From assembly GCF_018687355.1 (NCBI RefSeq), contig NZ_CP061288.1, positions 1,808,144 to 1,872,143 of the forward strand: a stretch of DNA of 64,000 nt. Direction: 5' to 3'. Every line of letters starts with the position of its first letter. Positions within the stretch are counted from its first letter, which is position 1. The position numbers were made by a program, and so were the translations under genes. Shown here in pieces: positions 1 through 10,144 of the stretch. The stretch comes from Polynucleobacter sp. VK25. Its GTDB lineage: Bacteria > Pseudomonadota > Gammaproteobacteria > Burkholderiales > Burkholderiaceae. Below the pieces are notes generated by a model, which made no database searches, was not told where the DNA came from, and worked only from the letters and a program-made list of their open reading frames with translations.

Positions 1-1061
1 GCCAAACCTTTAGCGCCATAGATGCTCACAAATTGGGTGTAGTCATCGATTTCGCTACGACTGATTTCAGCGCCGCCAGGTACACATAACCCCACTACAC
101 GGCCGCCAACTTGGTTGGCAGCACCTGAAAACACCTTGAAATCAACGTCTTTCATTAAATCAGTTAATTCAGTGAATTCAAAGTTCACACGTAAATCTGG
201 CTTATCAGAGCCAAAACGTGCCATACCCTCGGAATAAGGCATGGTTGGGAATGGGTTAGGCAACTCTACATTCATGGTCTTCTTGAAAATATGACGAATC
301 ATGTTTTCAAACAAATCACGAATTTCTAACTCACTTAAGAAAGCAGTTTCACAGTCGATCTGAGTAAATTCAGGTTGACGATCGGCGCGCAAATCTTCGT
401 CGCGGAAACATTTGGTAATTTGATAGTAACGATCAAAGCCAGCCACCATTAACAACTGTTTAAACAATTGTGGCGACTGCGGCAATGCAAAGAACTGACC
501 ATCATGTACACGGGATGGCACCAAATAATCACGTGCGCCTTCTGGAGTACTCTTTGTGAGCATCGGTGTTTCGATGTCAATAAAACCAGCATCATCCAAA
601 TAACGACGACACTCCATAGCCACGTTGTAACGCAAACGTAAATTCTTTTGCATTTGTGGACGACGTAAATCTAATACGCGATGAGTCAGGCGAGTAGTCT
701 CAGACAAGTTCTCATCATCAATTTGAAATGGTGGAGTGACCGAAGCATTCAGAATCACCAAGCTATGGCAGAGAATCTCCACTTTTCCGCTAACCAAGTC
801 GACGTTCTCAGTTCCAGCAGGACGCGCACGAACGAGACCTTTGATCTGGATGCAGAACTCGCTACGCACTTGCTCAGCAAGGGCAAACATCTCTGGACGA
901 TCAGGATCGCAAACAACCTGCACAAAACCTTCGCGGTCACGCAAGTCAATAAAGATAACGCCTCCGTGATCGCGGCGGCGATTAACCCATCCGGAGAGAG
1001 TGACCTCTTGACCAATCAGTGAATCGGTTACCTGGCCGCAGGTATGGCTTCGCATCGACAT
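1..1061 (-). CDS. aspS: Aspartyl-tRNA synthetase, N-terminal part (cut by window start)
   Basis: Class II aminoacyl-tRNA synthetase that charges tRNA-Asp with aspartate in the cytosol. The reverse strand from the ATG at 1061 reads [20 protein letters not shown], then the OB-fold anticodon domain ([11 protein letters not shown]) and the start of the catalytic domain ([20 protein letters not shown], then [16 protein letters not shown]). About 353 codons are present; the C-terminal part lies outside the window. His32 in RRRDHGG and Gly83, where the E. coli type has Leu and another residue, are the signature known for non-discriminating AspRS, which also charges tRNA-Asn for GatCAB. That specificity is inferred. 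An alternative ATG lies two codons downstream. It follows the DUF502 gene by 16 bases on the same strand. Confidence 0.96.
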   Translation of the reverse strand, partial: MSMRSHTCGQVTDSLIGQEVTLSGWVNRRRDHGGVIFIDLRDREGFVQVVCDPDRPEMFALAEQVRSEFCIQIKGLVRARPAGTENVDLVSGKVEILCHSLVILNASVTPPFQIDDENLSETTRLTHRVLDLRRPQMQKNLRLRYNVAMECRRYLDDAGFIDIETPMLTKSTPEGARDYLVPSRVHDGQFFALPQSPQLFKQLLMVAGFDRYYQITKCFRDEDLRADRQPEFTQIDCETAFLSELEIRDLFENMIRHIFKKTMNVELPNPFPTMPYSEGMARFGSDKPDLRVNFEFTELTDLMKDVDFKVFSGAANQVGGRVVGLCVPGGAEISRSEIDDYTQFVSIYGAKGL

Positions 1062-1077
1062 AACAATTTCCTATAAA

Positions 1078-1731
1078 TCAAAAATGGTGTGGCAACTTAG
1101 ATGCAGTTAGACCACTAGAACTATTGGGGGGAACAGAGCCCATTGAAACAATATGCTTCAAAGCCTCTTCCACACTCATCTCCAATTCAATCGTTTGTGC
1201 ACGCGGCACAATCATGAAAAAACCAGAGGTTGGGTTTGGGGTTGTTGGCAAGAATACGTTGACGTAATCTTCACCTAATTTAGAAGTGACTTCTTTGGCA
1301 GGTGTGCCCGTTTGAAAAGCAATCACCCAAGAATCGGCATGGGGATAACGAATGAGTAAAGCTTTGCTGAAGGCTTGGCCGCTGCCAGAAAATAAAGTGG
1401 ATGACACTTGCTGAACGCTAGAGTAAATGGAACGCACAACCGGGATACGATTGATTTGCTTATTCCACATCCGTACCCACCACTGGCCAGCAAAACTAAT
1501 TGCTACTAAACCAGTCAGCATAATGACTGCAATCACAATCAGTATTCCAACGCCAGGAAGGTCGCGGAAATGCTGAACATCTATAGCTGCATCGTGAGGA
1601 AGCACCATGATGATGGCATGCATCACAGAGCCGAAAACACCGTCGAGCAAGCCTAAGCCCGAAGCGATCACCCAGATAGTGATCGACAATGGTGCCCAAA
1701 CGAGGATGCCAGCAATAAAGTATTTTTTCAT
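1078..1731 (-). CDS. DUF502 family inner-membrane protein
   Basis: A 217-residue protein of unknown function, family DUF502. Two hydrophobic segments are visible, around residues 5-30 and 60-85 (GVGILIVIAVIMLTGLVAIS), followed by a soluble part containing IPVVRSIYSSVQQV and FFMIVPRAQT, both typical of the family. It is likely anchored in the inner membrane with the soluble domain in the cytoplasm. It sits between ubiB and aspS, a common betaproteobacterial order. The start codon at 1731 has no clear Shine-Dalgarno sequence, and a strong hairpin (1741-1765) ends 9 bases before it. No function is claimed. Confidence 0.85.
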   Translation of the reverse strand: MKKYFIAGILVWAPLSITIWVIASGLGLLDGVFGSVMHAIIMVLPHDAAIDVQHFRDLPGVGILIVIAVIMLTGLVAISFAGQWWVRMWNKQINRIPVVRSIYSSVQQVSSTLFSGSGQAFSKALLIRYPHADSWVIAFQTGTPAKEVTSKLGEDYVNVFLPTTPNPTSGFFMIVPRAQTIELEMSVEEALKHIVSMGSVPPNSSSGLTASKLPHHF

Positions 1732-1740
1732 GTGTTCTGC

Positions 1741-1765
1741 CTAACCCGCTATTTTAGCGGGTTAG
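1741..1765 (-). terminator. Strong hairpin between ubiB and the DUF502 gene
   Basis: A perfect 10-bp inverted repeat, CTAACCCGCT / AGCGGGTTAG, with a 5-base loop. It lies 18 bases after the ubiB stop and 9 bases before the next start on the same strand. No T-run follows it on the minus strand, so it could be a weak terminator, an RNA-end stabiliser or a structure affecting translation of the next gene. Confidence 0.55.
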
Positions 1766-1783
1766 CAACCAATCAGCGAGAGA

Positions 1784-3370
1784 CTAATAAATGCCTAGGC
1801 TGATGATCAAAATTCCGGCCAAAAACCCGCCGGCAAAGAGCAAAGCACCCGCCAATAGGCGATGCGTACGCCTTTCCTGGAGCAAAAGGGCCTTTAAGAC
1901 CTCTAATTCCCCAGTTTGGTCTTTTATTTGATGCTTTCCTTGGGCCAGGCTATCCGCAATCAAACGTGGCAAGGTGGGCAGAATTTTGGCCCAAGTAGGC
2001 GCCTCTTCCTTCAGCCCATCAATAAGGCCGCGCCAACCCAACTGCTTGCTGACCCATTTCTCCAGGATCGGCTTAGCCGTTTTCCAAAGATCTAGATCTG
2101 GATCGAGCTGACGGGCTAATCCCTCGACATTGAGGAGGGTTTTTTGCAATAAAGTGAGTTGCGGCTGAATTTCTACCTTAAAGCGACGTGATGTTTGGAA
2201 TAAACGCATCAGCACGATGCCCAAGGAAATCTCCTTTAGCGGGCGATCAAAGTAGGGTTCGCAAACAGAACGTACAGCCCCTTCAAGCTCTTCAACACGA
2301 GTGTTCGCTGGAACCCAGCCCGACTCAATATGTAGCTCAGCAACGCGACGGTAATCACGATTAAAGAATGCTAAGAAATTGAGTGCTAAATAATTTTTAT
2401 CCGACTCACTTAGTGCACCAACAATTCCAAAGTCAAGAGAAATGAATCGGCCAAATGTTTCTGGCTCAAGACTAATCATGATGTTGCCGGGGTGCATATC
2501 GGCGTGAAAGAAACCATGCTCGAATACTTGAGTAAAGAAGATTTCTACACCATCAGAAGCCAGCTTTTTAAAGTCAACACCTGCTTCTTTTAAGGCAGCA
2601 GTTTTACCAATAGAGATACCGTACATCCTCTCCATAACAATCACATTGGTATGACATAAATCCCAGTACATCTCAGGGATCATTAACTTATGTGAATCCG
2701 AAAATTGTCTGCGTAACTGGCTTCCATTAGCAGCCTCGCGCATGAGATCTAATTCATCATGCAAATGCCTATCAAACTCTGCAACGTTCTCTCTCGGCTT
2801 TAATCGACGCCCATCCTCAGAAATCTTTTCTATGACTTTAGCTAAGTCATACATCAACGCTATATCACCATCAATCACCGGCAGAATGCCTGGACGTAAG
2901 ACTTTAATCGCTACAGCGCGACCTTCCCACTCAGGACGTTTGTCTGTTCCACGCAATACACCGAAGTGAACTTGGGCAACAGATGCGCTGGCGACTGGAG
3001 TTGCATCAAAGCTAATGAAGACTTCCTCGATCGGTTGCCCTAAATCCTTTTCAATCAATCGACGTGACTCTTCGTTTGAGAATGGCGGCACTTGATCTTG
3101 TAGCTTAGCCAATTCATTTGCAATATCTTCAGGCAATAAATCACGACGAGTAGAAAGTACTTGACCAAACTTTACAAAAATAGGGCCGAGCGCTTCTAGC
3201 GTTAACCGAATGCGGTCGCCTCTAGCTAAATGGCGACCTGGCGAAGCCCAGCACAAGATCGTTAAGAAACCTCGACGAATACCAGGCTTGAGAAGATCGC
3301 GTAGGAGCGGCAATAAACCATAGCGCCATGCAGTAAAGAAGATAAAAAATAGACGAGCAATTCGACGCAC
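1784..3370 (-). CDS. ubiB: UbiB, ubiquinone biosynthesis atypical kinase/ATPase
   Basis: A 528-residue ABC1/ADCK/UbiB-family protein needed for ubiquinone synthesis, thought to use ATP to help the Ubi complex handle lipid intermediates. Visible motifs are the family KxGQ signature at residues 67-70 ([18 protein letters not shown]), the catalytic-loop-like [10 protein letters not shown], and the LDFG metal-binding motif. A hydrophobic C-terminal anchor (about residues 500-527, [20 protein letters not shown]) would hold it at the inner membrane. Length matches the family. It starts 3 bases after the ubiJ stop, so the two are very likely co-transcribed; ubiE lies in the same gene cluster. Confidence 0.96.
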   Translation of the reverse strand: MRRIARLFFIFFTAWRYGLLPLLRDLLKPGIRRGFLTILCWASPGRHLARGDRIRLTLEALGPIFVKFGQVLSTRRDLLPEDIANELAKLQDQVPPFSNEESRRLIEKDLGQPIEEVFISFDATPVASASVAQVHFGVLRGTDKRPEWEGRAVAIKVLRPGILPVIDGDIALMYDLAKVIEKISEDGRRLKPRENVAEFDRHLHDELDLMREAANGSQLRRQFSDSHKLMIPEMYWDLCHTNVIVMERMYGISIGKTAALKEAGVDFKKLASDGVEIFFTQVFEHGFFHADMHPGNIMISLEPETFGRFISLDFGIVGALSESDKNYLALNFLAFFNRDYRRVAELHIESGWVPANTRVEELEGAVRSVCEPYFDRPLKEISLGIVLMRLFQTSRRFKVEIQPQLTLLQKTLLNVEGLARQLDPDLDLWKTAKPILEKWVSKQLGWRGLIDGLKEEAPTWAKILPTLPRLIADSLAQGKHQIKDQTGELEVLKALLLQERRTHRLLAGALLFAGGFLAGILIISLGIY

Positions 3371-3373
3371 GAT

Positions 3374-3994
3374 TTATTTAGCCTTTTGCTCTAAAAGTTG
3401 AATGCGCTTTTCCATGCGATCTACTGAATCGCGCAATTCACTTAATTCGGATTTACGAACCATAAAGTCTCGTTTGTTTAAAAGCACTTTCTTTTCTTCG
3501 CTGACATACTCCACCATATTGTCCAGCAAATCACTTGCTGCAGATCTAGTGGCAGAGACAAACTTTTTACCTTGTCCTACAGCAAAATTGGCTGGCGCAT
3601 CACCCACCAAACGAGCCAAGTCTTCCTCGTATTCCCAGCGTAACTGACCTGCTAGGCGACCCAATAATTGAGCTAAGTCTGCGTCGCCAGTAATTTTGAC
3701 AGCTTTAAAAGCCTGCTCTCTTAATGAACCTGGGCTGCCAGCTAAGTCGCTCAATGCTTTAGCGGAAACCTCTAATGTGAGTGCAGGTGCCTCAATCTCT
3801 TTAAGGCTAGTTAAATAACCATCAGACTTGATCTCAAAACAAAGATTGCCTACGGGTAGCTGCAACAAAATGGTTTTGCTCGCATGGCGAGCCAATTCAG
3901 TCAATGCCCAAGGTTCGCTACCCAAAACGTGGTTAATCCCCCGGCAAGCTGCGCCAGAGGCAATCGTATGGGTAGTTGAAAAATGTCTGTTCAT
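3374..3994 (-). CDS. ubiJ: UbiJ, SCP2-domain ubiquinone biosynthesis accessory factor
   Basis: A 206-residue protein with an SCP2-type lipid-binding region (about residues 20-115, including GNLCFEIKSDGYLTSL) and a C-terminal helix with coiled-coil character (SELRDSVDRMEKRIQLLEQK). UbiJ works with UbiK as a lipid-binding platform of the soluble Ubi complex. The assignment rests on the SCP2 domain, length and immediate coupling to ubiB (3-base gap). The ATG at 3994 lacks an evident ribosome site and is preceded 8 bases upstream by the hairpin at 4003-4026, which probably terminates the gene before it. Confidence 0.88.
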   Translation of the reverse strand: MNRHFSTTHTIASGAACRGINHVLGSEPWALTELARHASKTILLQLPVGNLCFEIKSDGYLTSLKEIEAPALTLEVSAKALSDLAGSPGSLREQAFKAVKITGDADLAQLLGRLAGQLRWEYEEDLARLVGDAPANFAVGQGKKFVSATRSAASDLLDNMVEYVSEEKKVLLNKRDFMVRKSELSELRDSVDRMEKRIQLLEQKAK

Positions 3995-4002
3995 AAGTGT
4001 GA

Positions 4003-4026
4003 AAAACCCGCACTAGTGCGGGTTTT
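4003..4026 (-). terminator. Rho-independent terminator of the Tim44-like gene
   Basis: A perfect 24-base palindrome, AAAACCCGCACT / AGTGCGGGTTTT, followed on the minus strand by a fifth T. It lies 21 bases after the stop of the Tim44-like gene and only 8 bases before the ubiJ start, leaving no room for a separate ubiJ promoter after it. Confidence 0.8.
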
Positions 4027-4047
4027 CCGACGGAAAGTACCTAAAGC

Positions 4048-4956
4048 TTAAACCAACTGGGAGATACCTGCTAGTACCCAGCCGCCAGGACCATCCACAG
4101 GCTTGCTTAAATTCCAGATTTCAGAGAAGTCGCTAGCTGGAGCACCCTGTTGTTCACGGATCATACCGCTGAACTGAACGCTACAGAAGTAATGACCATC
4201 AGCCGTCTCGATACCAATGAGTTGCGCATTGATGGTAACGACATCCGTTTGATTGTTGCCATCGGTGCGGCCAGATAAATCTTGTTGAATCGTGGCAAAC
4301 ATATCAGGCGTTGTAAATTCACGCAGGGATGCAAGGTCACCTTGATCCCAAGCTTTTTGTAAGCTCACAAAATATTGTTTTGCATTCTCCAAAAATGCTT
4401 GCTGATCAAATCCTGGAGGCAAAGTTGACTGAAATGCCTCAGGCTCAGCGCTCACACCACCAAACGCATTAGCCGCAGGAGTGAAAGCAGGCTCCTGTCT
4501 TGGAGTTTCCACATTACTGCGCTGCATACCTTGTGATGGTACGTTGGCATTCTGACCGGCACCAGACAATGCAGGCAACATTTTGCGAATGATGAACATG
4601 ATGACAAAGCCAGCCAACATCGCGATAAGCAAACCAGTAATGAGAGAAGATGCTGCCTCACCCATTCCGAAATGAGATAAGAGGTAGCCAATTCCCAAAC
4701 CAGCAGCTAGGCCGCCTAACATTCCGCCCATGCCACCGAAACGACTAGGTGCAGGAGTTTGTGGAGTTGGGGCAGGTGCGGCAGGTTGCGCTTGCTGTGC
4801 AGGCTTTTGAACTGGCGCAGCTTGTTTTTGCATTGGTGCGCTTGGAGCTCGTCCAAGACTCTTGCCGCCACCCAGGCGCGCAGCTTCACCATGACCTACC
4901 GTGGCAAATATTAAAGTAAGACTTAACAGTGTTGCTTTAAAAAAATGTTTATTCAT
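4048..4956 (-). CDS. Tim44-like domain membrane protein
   Basis: A 302-residue protein with an N-terminal signal sequence (about residues 1-26), a Pro/Ala/Gln-rich stretch (about 35-75), a Gly-rich hydrophobic segment (GMLGGLAAGLGIGYLLSHFG), a clear membrane helix (LLIAMLAGFVIMFII) and a C-terminal Tim44-like domain (about 180-302, with YFVSLQKAWDQGDLASLREF). Bacterial Tim44-like proteins are inner-membrane proteins whose client is mostly unknown. It stands between ubiE and ubiJ; whether it helps ubiquinone synthesis is only suggested by position. Its own terminator follows at 4003-4026. Confidence 0.88.
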   Translation of the reverse strand: MNKHFFKATLLSLTLIFATVGHGEAARLGGGKSLGRAPSAPMQKQAAPVQKPAQQAQPAAPAPTPQTPAPSRFGGMGGMLGGLAAGLGIGYLLSHFGMGEAASSLITGLLIAMLAGFVIMFIIRKMLPALSGAGQNANVPSQGMQRSNVETPRQEPAFTPAANAFGGVSAEPEAFQSTLPPGFDQQAFLENAKQYFVSLQKAWDQGDLASLREFTTPDMFATIQQDLSGRTDGNNQTDVVTINAQLIGIETADGHYFCSVQFSGMIREQQGAPASDFSEIWNLSKPVDGPGGWVLAGISQLV

Positions 4957-5024
4957 GGTTCTTTACCCCTTCTTATAACTACGTAACTTCTTTAGTTTTT
5001 AAGACTTTAAAAACTATACAACTA

Positions 5025-5768
5025 TCAGTATTTAATACCAATATGTAGGGCAACGATACCCCCAGACATCCTGTGGGTTTCCACTTCATCAAAACCTACT
5101 CCCAACATCATTTCTTTAAGGGTTTGTGCATCCGGATGCATCCGAATGGATTCGGCTAAGTAGCGATAGCTTTCTGAATCTTGTGCAATCTTCTCACCCA
5201 ACCATGGCAAAACCTTGAAGGAATAGGTGTCATATACCGGCTGTAGAAAAGCATCTGGCTTAGAAAATTCCAAGACCAAAACTCGGCCACCCGGCTTAAT
5301 CACCCGCAGCATTTCACCTAAGGCAACATCTTTGTGGGTCATATTGCGCAAACCAAAAGCAACAGTCACCACATCAAAATGATTATTGGGGAAAGGATTT
5401 TTTTCGGCATCAAACTGCACGCAGGGCAAAGCCATGCCACGATCCAATAAGCGATCACGCCCAACTCCCAACATAGAGGCATTGATATCGCTCAACCAAA
5501 CTTGAGCATCAGGGTTGTGTCCCCAGTCGGCAGCTTTTGCGAAAGCTGCCGCTAGATCACCAGTACCACCAGCAATATCCAATACCTTTTGTCCAGGGCG
5601 CACATTGGCACGCGCAATGGTTACTTTTTTCCAAACACGATGCAAGCCAAATGACATCAGGTCATTCATCACATCATATTTACTAGCGACCGAGTGAAAT
5701 ACCTCAGCTACCTTGCCAGCTTTTTCAGACTCATCAACACTTTTATATCCGAAGTGCGTTTTACTCAT
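5025..5768 (-). CDS. ubiE: UbiE, ubiquinone/menaquinone C-methyltransferase
   Basis: A SAM-dependent methyltransferase (247 residues) that C-methylates the ring of 2-octaprenyl-6-methoxy-1,4-benzoquinol in ubiquinone synthesis. Family landmarks are TTHFGY-like [37 protein letters not shown] motif [13 protein letters not shown], and the second signature [18 protein letters not shown] start it at 5768 (MSKTHFGY) rather than the upstream in-frame ATG at 5783, because this ATG overlaps the stop of the DUF971 gene as TAATG, implying translational coupling, and matches the family N-terminus. Confidence 0.96.
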   Translation of the reverse strand: MSKTHFGYKSVDESEKAGKVAEVFHSVASKYDVMNDLMSFGLHRVWKKVTIARANVRPGQKVLDIAGGTGDLAAAFAKAADWGHNPDAQVWLSDINASMLGVGRDRLLDRGMALPCVQFDAEKNPFPNNHFDVVTVAFGLRNMTHKDVALGEMLRVIKPGGRVLVLEFSKPDAFLQPVYDTYSFKVLPWLGEKIAQDSESYRYLAESIRMHPDAQTLKEMMLGVGFDEVETHRMSGGIVALHIGIKY

Positions 5769-6166
5769 TAGTGGCTTCCACAAGAATGGCCTGATGCACC
5801 ACCAGGCTGACCCATTGGCGCATCACGGTCTATACCAGCGGCGGCCAATTTATCTAAATGCTCTTTCCATAATTGTTCCTGGTTCTCACACAGAAACAGT
5901 AGATAGTCCCAGGTGAACAAACCGGAGTCATGTCCATCAGAAAAGCTAGGCTTGAGTGCGTAGTGTCCTACGGGTTCTAAGTTAGCGATCAAAACATCAC
6001 GCTTGCCAGTTTGCAGTGTTTCCTGTCCTGGGCCGTGTCCTTGAACCTCAGCAGAGGGCGACAAGACTCTCAACAATTCAAAAGGTAGGCGATAAGTATT
6101 GCCCCCCTGATAGGAGAGCTCTAGAACCTTAGACTGTTGATGGACAACAATATTGCTTGGAATCAT
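5768..6166 (-). CDS. DUF971 (gamma-butyrobetaine hydroxylase-like N-terminal domain) protein
   Basis: A 132-residue single-domain protein of the DUF971 type, related to the small domain at the N-terminus of gamma-butyrobetaine hydroxylases. Recognisable parts are [37 protein letters not shown] and the [20 protein letters not shown] stretch. The tail carries a His/Cys-containing end (GHSCGSH). The chosen ATG at 6166 overlaps the stop of the preceding oxidoreductase gene as TAATG, and the protein stop overlaps the ubiE start in the same way, so three genes are coupled. Stand-alone copies next to ubiE are common in proteobacteria; a role in Fe-S or quinone metabolism is unproven. Confidence 0.87.
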   Translation of the reverse strand: MIPSNIVVHQQSKVLELSYQGGNTYRLPFELLRVLSPSAEVQGHGPGQETLQTGKRDVLIANLEPVGHYALKPSFSDGHDSGLFTWDYLLFLCENQEQLWKEHLDKLAAAGIDRDAPMGQPGGASGHSCGSH

Positions 6167-9100
6167 TAGACGAGAACCCTCTCGATACCACCTTGGTTTG
6201 CTTTGGTTACATAATCTTGCATCCAATCCTTACCCAGTATCTTTTGGGCCATCTCCACAACGATGTAATCGGCTGTTGTGTCGCTATCAGCATCAAAGCG
6301 GGTTAAGCCTTGTAAGCATGATGGGCAACTAGTTAACACTTTGACATCGCCAGTGAAATTGTCTTTGCGTAAATCAGTTGCAGCTTTTTCCATCTCAATC
6401 TGCTTGCGGAAACGCACTTGAGTAGAAATGTCAGGACGTGTGACAGCCAATGTGCCAGATTCGCCACAGCAGCGATCATTCTTCTGAATCGCTTTGCCAT
6501 CTTCCAACTGAATGAGTTCATTCACAGTCTTCAGAGGATCTTGCAACTTCATTGGAGAGTGGCAAGGATCGTGATACATATACTTCACGCCCGTGACACC
6601 AGAAAGCTTCACGCCTTTCTCTGCCAAGAACTCATGGATATCAATAATGCGACAGCCAGGGAAGATCTGCTCAAACTGATATCCAGCCAATTGGTCATAG
6701 CAAGTACCGCAAGAAACCACTACGGTCTTAATATCCAAATAATTGAGGGTATTGGCAACGCGATGGAATAACACACGGTTATCCGTGATCATCTTCTCTG
6801 CCTTATCGAAGTCACCGTTACCACGCTGTGGATAGCCGCAGCAGAGGTAGCCAGGAGGCAGAACCGTTTGCACACCAACATTCCACAACATGGCTTGCGT
6901 AGCTAGTCCGACTTGCGAGAACAAACGCTCAGATCCGCAACCTGGGAAGTAGAACACTGCCTCGGTATCTGCGGATGTTGTCTTAGGATCGCGAATAATG
7001 GGAACGTAGTTCGCATCTTCGATATCCAATAAAGCGCGTGCCGTTTTTTTAGGGAGATTGCCAGGCATCTTCTTGTTCACAAAGAAGATTACTTGCTCTT
7101 TAACACTTGGCTTTCCTACTGTTGCAGGTGGATGAGCAGTTTGCTTTTTTGCAAACTTACGCAGCACATCATTACCCAAACGTTGTAACTTATAACCCCA
7201 ACCAATCATGGTCGTGCGAGCAAGATTAATGCTTTCTGGGCTAGTTGCATTCAAGAAGAACATGGATGCAGCAGTACCAGGATTAAAGCGCTGCTGCCCC
7301 ATCTTACGCAAGAGATTGCGCATGTTCATGGTGACATCACCAAAGTCGATATTGACTGGGCATGGCGTTAAGCACTTATGACAAACGGTGCAATGTGCAG
7401 CGACGTCATCAAACATTTCCCAATGGCGAATCGAAACACCACGTCGAGTTTGCTCTTCATATAGGAAGGCTTCAATCAAGAGTGATGTTGCTAGGATTTT
7501 GTCACGCGGGCTGTACAGCAGGTTTGCACGCGGTACGTGAGTTGAGCAAACAGGCTTACATTTGCCGCAGCGTAAACAATCTTTCACACTATCAGCAATT
7601 GCACCAATGTCGCTTTGCTGCATGATGATCGACTCGTGACCCATCAAGCCAAAGCTTGGTGTGTAGGCCATGCTCAGATCAGCATGCGGCATCAACTTGC
7701 CTTTATTGAATCGACCTTCTGGATCTACGCGATTCTTATAGCTACGGAAGTCTTTCAGCTCGGCTTCAGTTAAATACTCTAATTTTGTAATGCCAATTCC
7801 GTGTTCGCCAGAAATGACGCCATCCAAAGAGCGAGCTAATTTCATAATGCGATCTACTGCACGATGCGCATCTTGAAGCATCTCGTAGTCATCGGAGTTC
7901 ACTGGAATATTGGTGTGCACGTTTCCATCACCAGCATGCATGTGCAACGCTACGAATACGCGCTTGCGCAGAATATTTTTGTGGATTGCCTCTAACTCAG
8001 CCAAAATAGGCTCGAATGCAAGACCCCCAAAGATAATGCGCAATTCTGCACGCACTTCATCTTTCCAAGAAGCCCTCAGACTGTAATCCTGCAAGCGCGG
8101 GAAATATGAATCCATTTCAGTAAGCCACTCAGCCCAACGCCCACGCACCTTAGCGATCAGATCTAAGGCTTGCTGAACTCGGTCACCCAAGATTTCTGCT
8201 GTAGGAATCTCATACTCAGCGTCACTCTTACCAAGCGGTAATGCGCTCTTTTTCAAGAAAGATTCAAGACCATCGAGTACTTGTAGTTTGTTTTTGAGAG
8301 AAAGCTCAATATTGATGCGATCGATACCGTCGGTGTACTCGCCCATACGAGGCAAAGGAATCACAACGTCTTCGTTAATCTTAAAAGCATTGGTATGACG
8401 AGCAATCGCAGCGGTTCGAGCGCGGTCCAGCCAGAACTTCTTACGAGCCTCAGCACTTACCGCCACAAAACCTTCACCAACACGTAAGTTCGCCATGCGC
8501 ACTACTTCACTAGTCGCGGCAGCAACAGCCTCCTCATCGTCACCGGCAATATCGCCAATCAATACCATCTTCGGCAAGCTATTGCGCTTAGATTTGGTGG
8601 AGTAACCCACCGCTCTTAAGTAACGATCATCTAAATGCTCAAGTCCAGCCAGAATCGGACCGCCTTGCTTGCTTAGACCATCTAGATACGCTTTGATTTC
8701 GACAATGCTTGGAATGGCTTCTCGCGCTTGACCAAAAAATTCTAAACAAACGGTGCGCATAAATTTTGGCATGCGATGCAATACCCAAGTTGCGCTAGTG
8801 ATTAAACCATCGCAACCTTCTTTTTGCACGCCAGGTAAACCCGATAAAAATTTATCAGTAACGTCTTTACCCAAACCTTCTTTGCGGAAACGCCTACCTT
8901 CAACTTCTAATAATTCTGTTTTGAGAATGCGTTCGCCTGGCTCACTATTTCCATCCGACCAAGTCAACTGAAAACGTACTGTAGCCACATCATGGATCTT
9001 GCCCATATTGTGTTCAAGTCGCTCAACATCCAACCAATTGCCTTCAGGATCAACCATGCGCCAGCTAGCGAGATTATCTAAGGCGGTTCCCCAAAGAACG

Positions 9101-10005
9101 GCCTTCTTACCACCAGCATTCATCGCAATATTGCCACCAATGCAGCTTGCATCAGCAGAAGTAGGATCGACCGCAAACACCAGACCAGCATGCTCTGCAG
9201 CATCAGATACCCGGCGAGTCACAACACCTGCACCAGTAAAGATGGTTGGTACCTCACGATCAAGCCCCGGCAATTTCTTCGCTTTTACGCCGTGAATATC
9301 CTGCAGCTTCTCAGTGTTAATCACTGCTGACATTGCATAGAGTGGGATAGCGCCGCCGGTGTAACCAGTACCACCTCCGCGAGGAATAATCGTCAGGCCC
9401 AATTCAACGCAAGCTTTCACCAAGCCTGGAATTTCAGATTCGTAATCAGGCTTTAAAACAACCAGAGGAAATTCAACACGCCAGTCTGTTGCATCAGTAA
9501 CGTGGGCAGCACGAGATACACCATCAAAACAAATATTGTCCGCAGCAGTATGGCGACCTAACTCCTTACGAGCACGCTTACGAATGACTTCAACTTCTTT
9601 AAATCCGTTTTCAAAATTTTCAATTGCGCGATAGGCAGCACTCAACAGAATCTCTACTTGGTCAGCAGAATCCCCGCTATTGCGCTTCTTTACTTCGCCC
9701 AAGCGATGCCATAGAGCATCGGTTAATTGTTTGCGACGGGTTGCACTATCGAGCAAGTCATCTTGCAAGAAAGGATTGCGCTGAACGACCCAAATATCAC
9801 CCAGGATCTCAAACAACATACGTGCTGATCGGCCCGTACGACGAACCCCGCGCAGGTTGTTGAGAACGCGCCAGGACTCCTCGCCCAATAAGCGAATAAC
9901 AATCTCTCGATCAGAAAAGGAGGTGTAGTTGTAGGGAATTTCACGCAGACGGGGTGAACCCGCCTCGGCGTCCAACAACTGGTTCAATGCTAGTGGAGCG
10001 TTCAT
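6166..10005 (-). CDS. Giant FAD-linked oxidase / Fe-S oxidoreductase (DUF3683 type)
   Basis: A 1279-residue cytosolic fusion. An N-terminal DUF3683-like region (about 20-160) is followed by an FAD-binding type-4 domain ([11 protein letters not shown] at 208-218), an FAD-oxidase C-terminal domain ([29 protein letters not shown]), two 4Fe-4S clusters ([16 protein letters not shown] and [15 protein letters not shown]) and two cysteine-rich CCG domains ([47 protein letters not shown]). The arrangement resembles a D-lactate or glycolate dehydrogenase joined to its GlpC/LutA-like Fe-S subunit. Such giant proteins are conserved in betaproteobacteria with unknown substrate; a 2-hydroxy acid passing electrons to quinone is my inference, supported by the ubi neighbourhood. 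Confidence 0.9.
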   Translation of the reverse strand: MNAPLALNQLLDAEAGSPRLREIPYNYTSFSDREIVIRLLGEESWRVLNNLRGVRRTGRSARMLFEILGDIWVVQRNPFLQDDLLDSATRRKQLTDALWHRLGEVKKRNSGDSADQVEILLSAAYRAIENFENGFKEVEVIRKRARKELGRHTAADNICFDGVSRAAHVTDATDWRVEFPLVVLKPDYESEIPGLVKACVELGLTIIPRGGGTGYTGGAIPLYAMSAVINTEKLQDIHGVKAKKLPGLDREVPTIFTGAGVVTRRVSDAAEHAGLVFAVDPTSADASCIGGNIAMNAGGKKAVLWGTALDNLASWRMVDPEGNWLDVERLEHNMGKIHDVATVRFQLTWSDGNSEPGERILKTELLEVEGRRFRKEGLGKDVTDKFLSGLPGVQKEGCDGLITSATWVLHRMPKFMRTVCLEFFGQAREAIPSIVEIKAYLDGLSKQGGPILAGLEHLDDRYLRAVGYSTKSKRNSLPKMVLIGDIAGDDEEAVAAATSEVVRMANLRVGEGFVAVSAEARKKFWLDRARTAAIARHTNAFKINEDVVIPLPRMGEYTDGIDRINIELSLKNKLQVLDGLESFLKKSALPLGKSDAEYEIPTAEILGDRVQQALDLIAKVRGRWAEWLTEMDSYFPRLQDYSLRASWKDEVRAELRIIFGGLAFEPILAELEAIHKNILRKRVFVALHMHAGDGNVHTNIPVNSDDYEMLQDAHRAVDRIMKLARSLDGVISGEHGIGITKLEYLTEAELKDFRSYKNRVDPEGRFNKGKLMPHADLSMAYTPSFGLMGHESIIMQQSDIGAIADSVKDCLRCGKCKPVCSTHVPRANLLYSPRDKILATSLLIEAFLYEEQTRRGVSIRHWEMFDDVAAHCTVCHKCLTPCPVNIDFGDVTMNMRNLLRKMGQQRFNPGTAASMFFLNATSPESINLARTTMIGWGYKLQRLGNDVLRKFAKKQTAHPPATVGKPSVKEQVIFFVNKKMPGNLPKKTARALLDIEDANYVPIIRDPKTTSADTEAVFYFPGCGSERLFSQVGLATQAMLWNVGVQTVLPPGYLCCGYPQRGNGDFDKAEKMITDNRVLFHRVANTLNYLDIKTVVVSCGTCYDQLAGYQFEQIFPGCRIIDIHEFLAEKGVKLSGVTGVKYMYHDPCHSPMKLQDPLKTVNELIQLEDGKAIQKNDRCCGESGTLAVTRPDISTQVRFRKQIEMEKAATDLRKDNFTGDVKVLTSCPSCLQGLTRFDADSDTTADYIVVEMAQKILGKDWMQDYVTKANQGGIERVLV

Positions 10006-10116
10006 AGCGACATATTTGATAAATAAGCATTTTAATAGAGCGAACCTGATAGTGGCAGGATTCCGATAAAGTTGCTCCCGAAATGAATAAACCCTTGCAA
10101 ATCTAAGGGCTTAGGA

Positions 10117-10144
10117 GCCATCCGTGGTACGCTCATCGGATGGC
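10117..10144 (+). promoter_or_regulatory. Hairpin that buries the ilvA start codon
   Basis: GCCATCCG (10117-10124) is perfectly complementary to CGGATGGC (10137-10144), which contains the ilvA ATG at 10140-10142. The loop is 12 bases. An AGGAG ribosome-site-like sequence lies at 10113-10117, just at the foot of the stem and too far (22 bases) from the ATG in a linear message. The structure could control initiation or bring the two elements together. Confidence 0.45.

Noticed and set aside
4994..5015. A/T-rich inverted repeat AGTTTTTAA / TTAAAAACT between ubiE and the Tim44-like gene
   Set aside because: Low GC and no T-run after it on the minus strand; too weak to call a terminator or operator.
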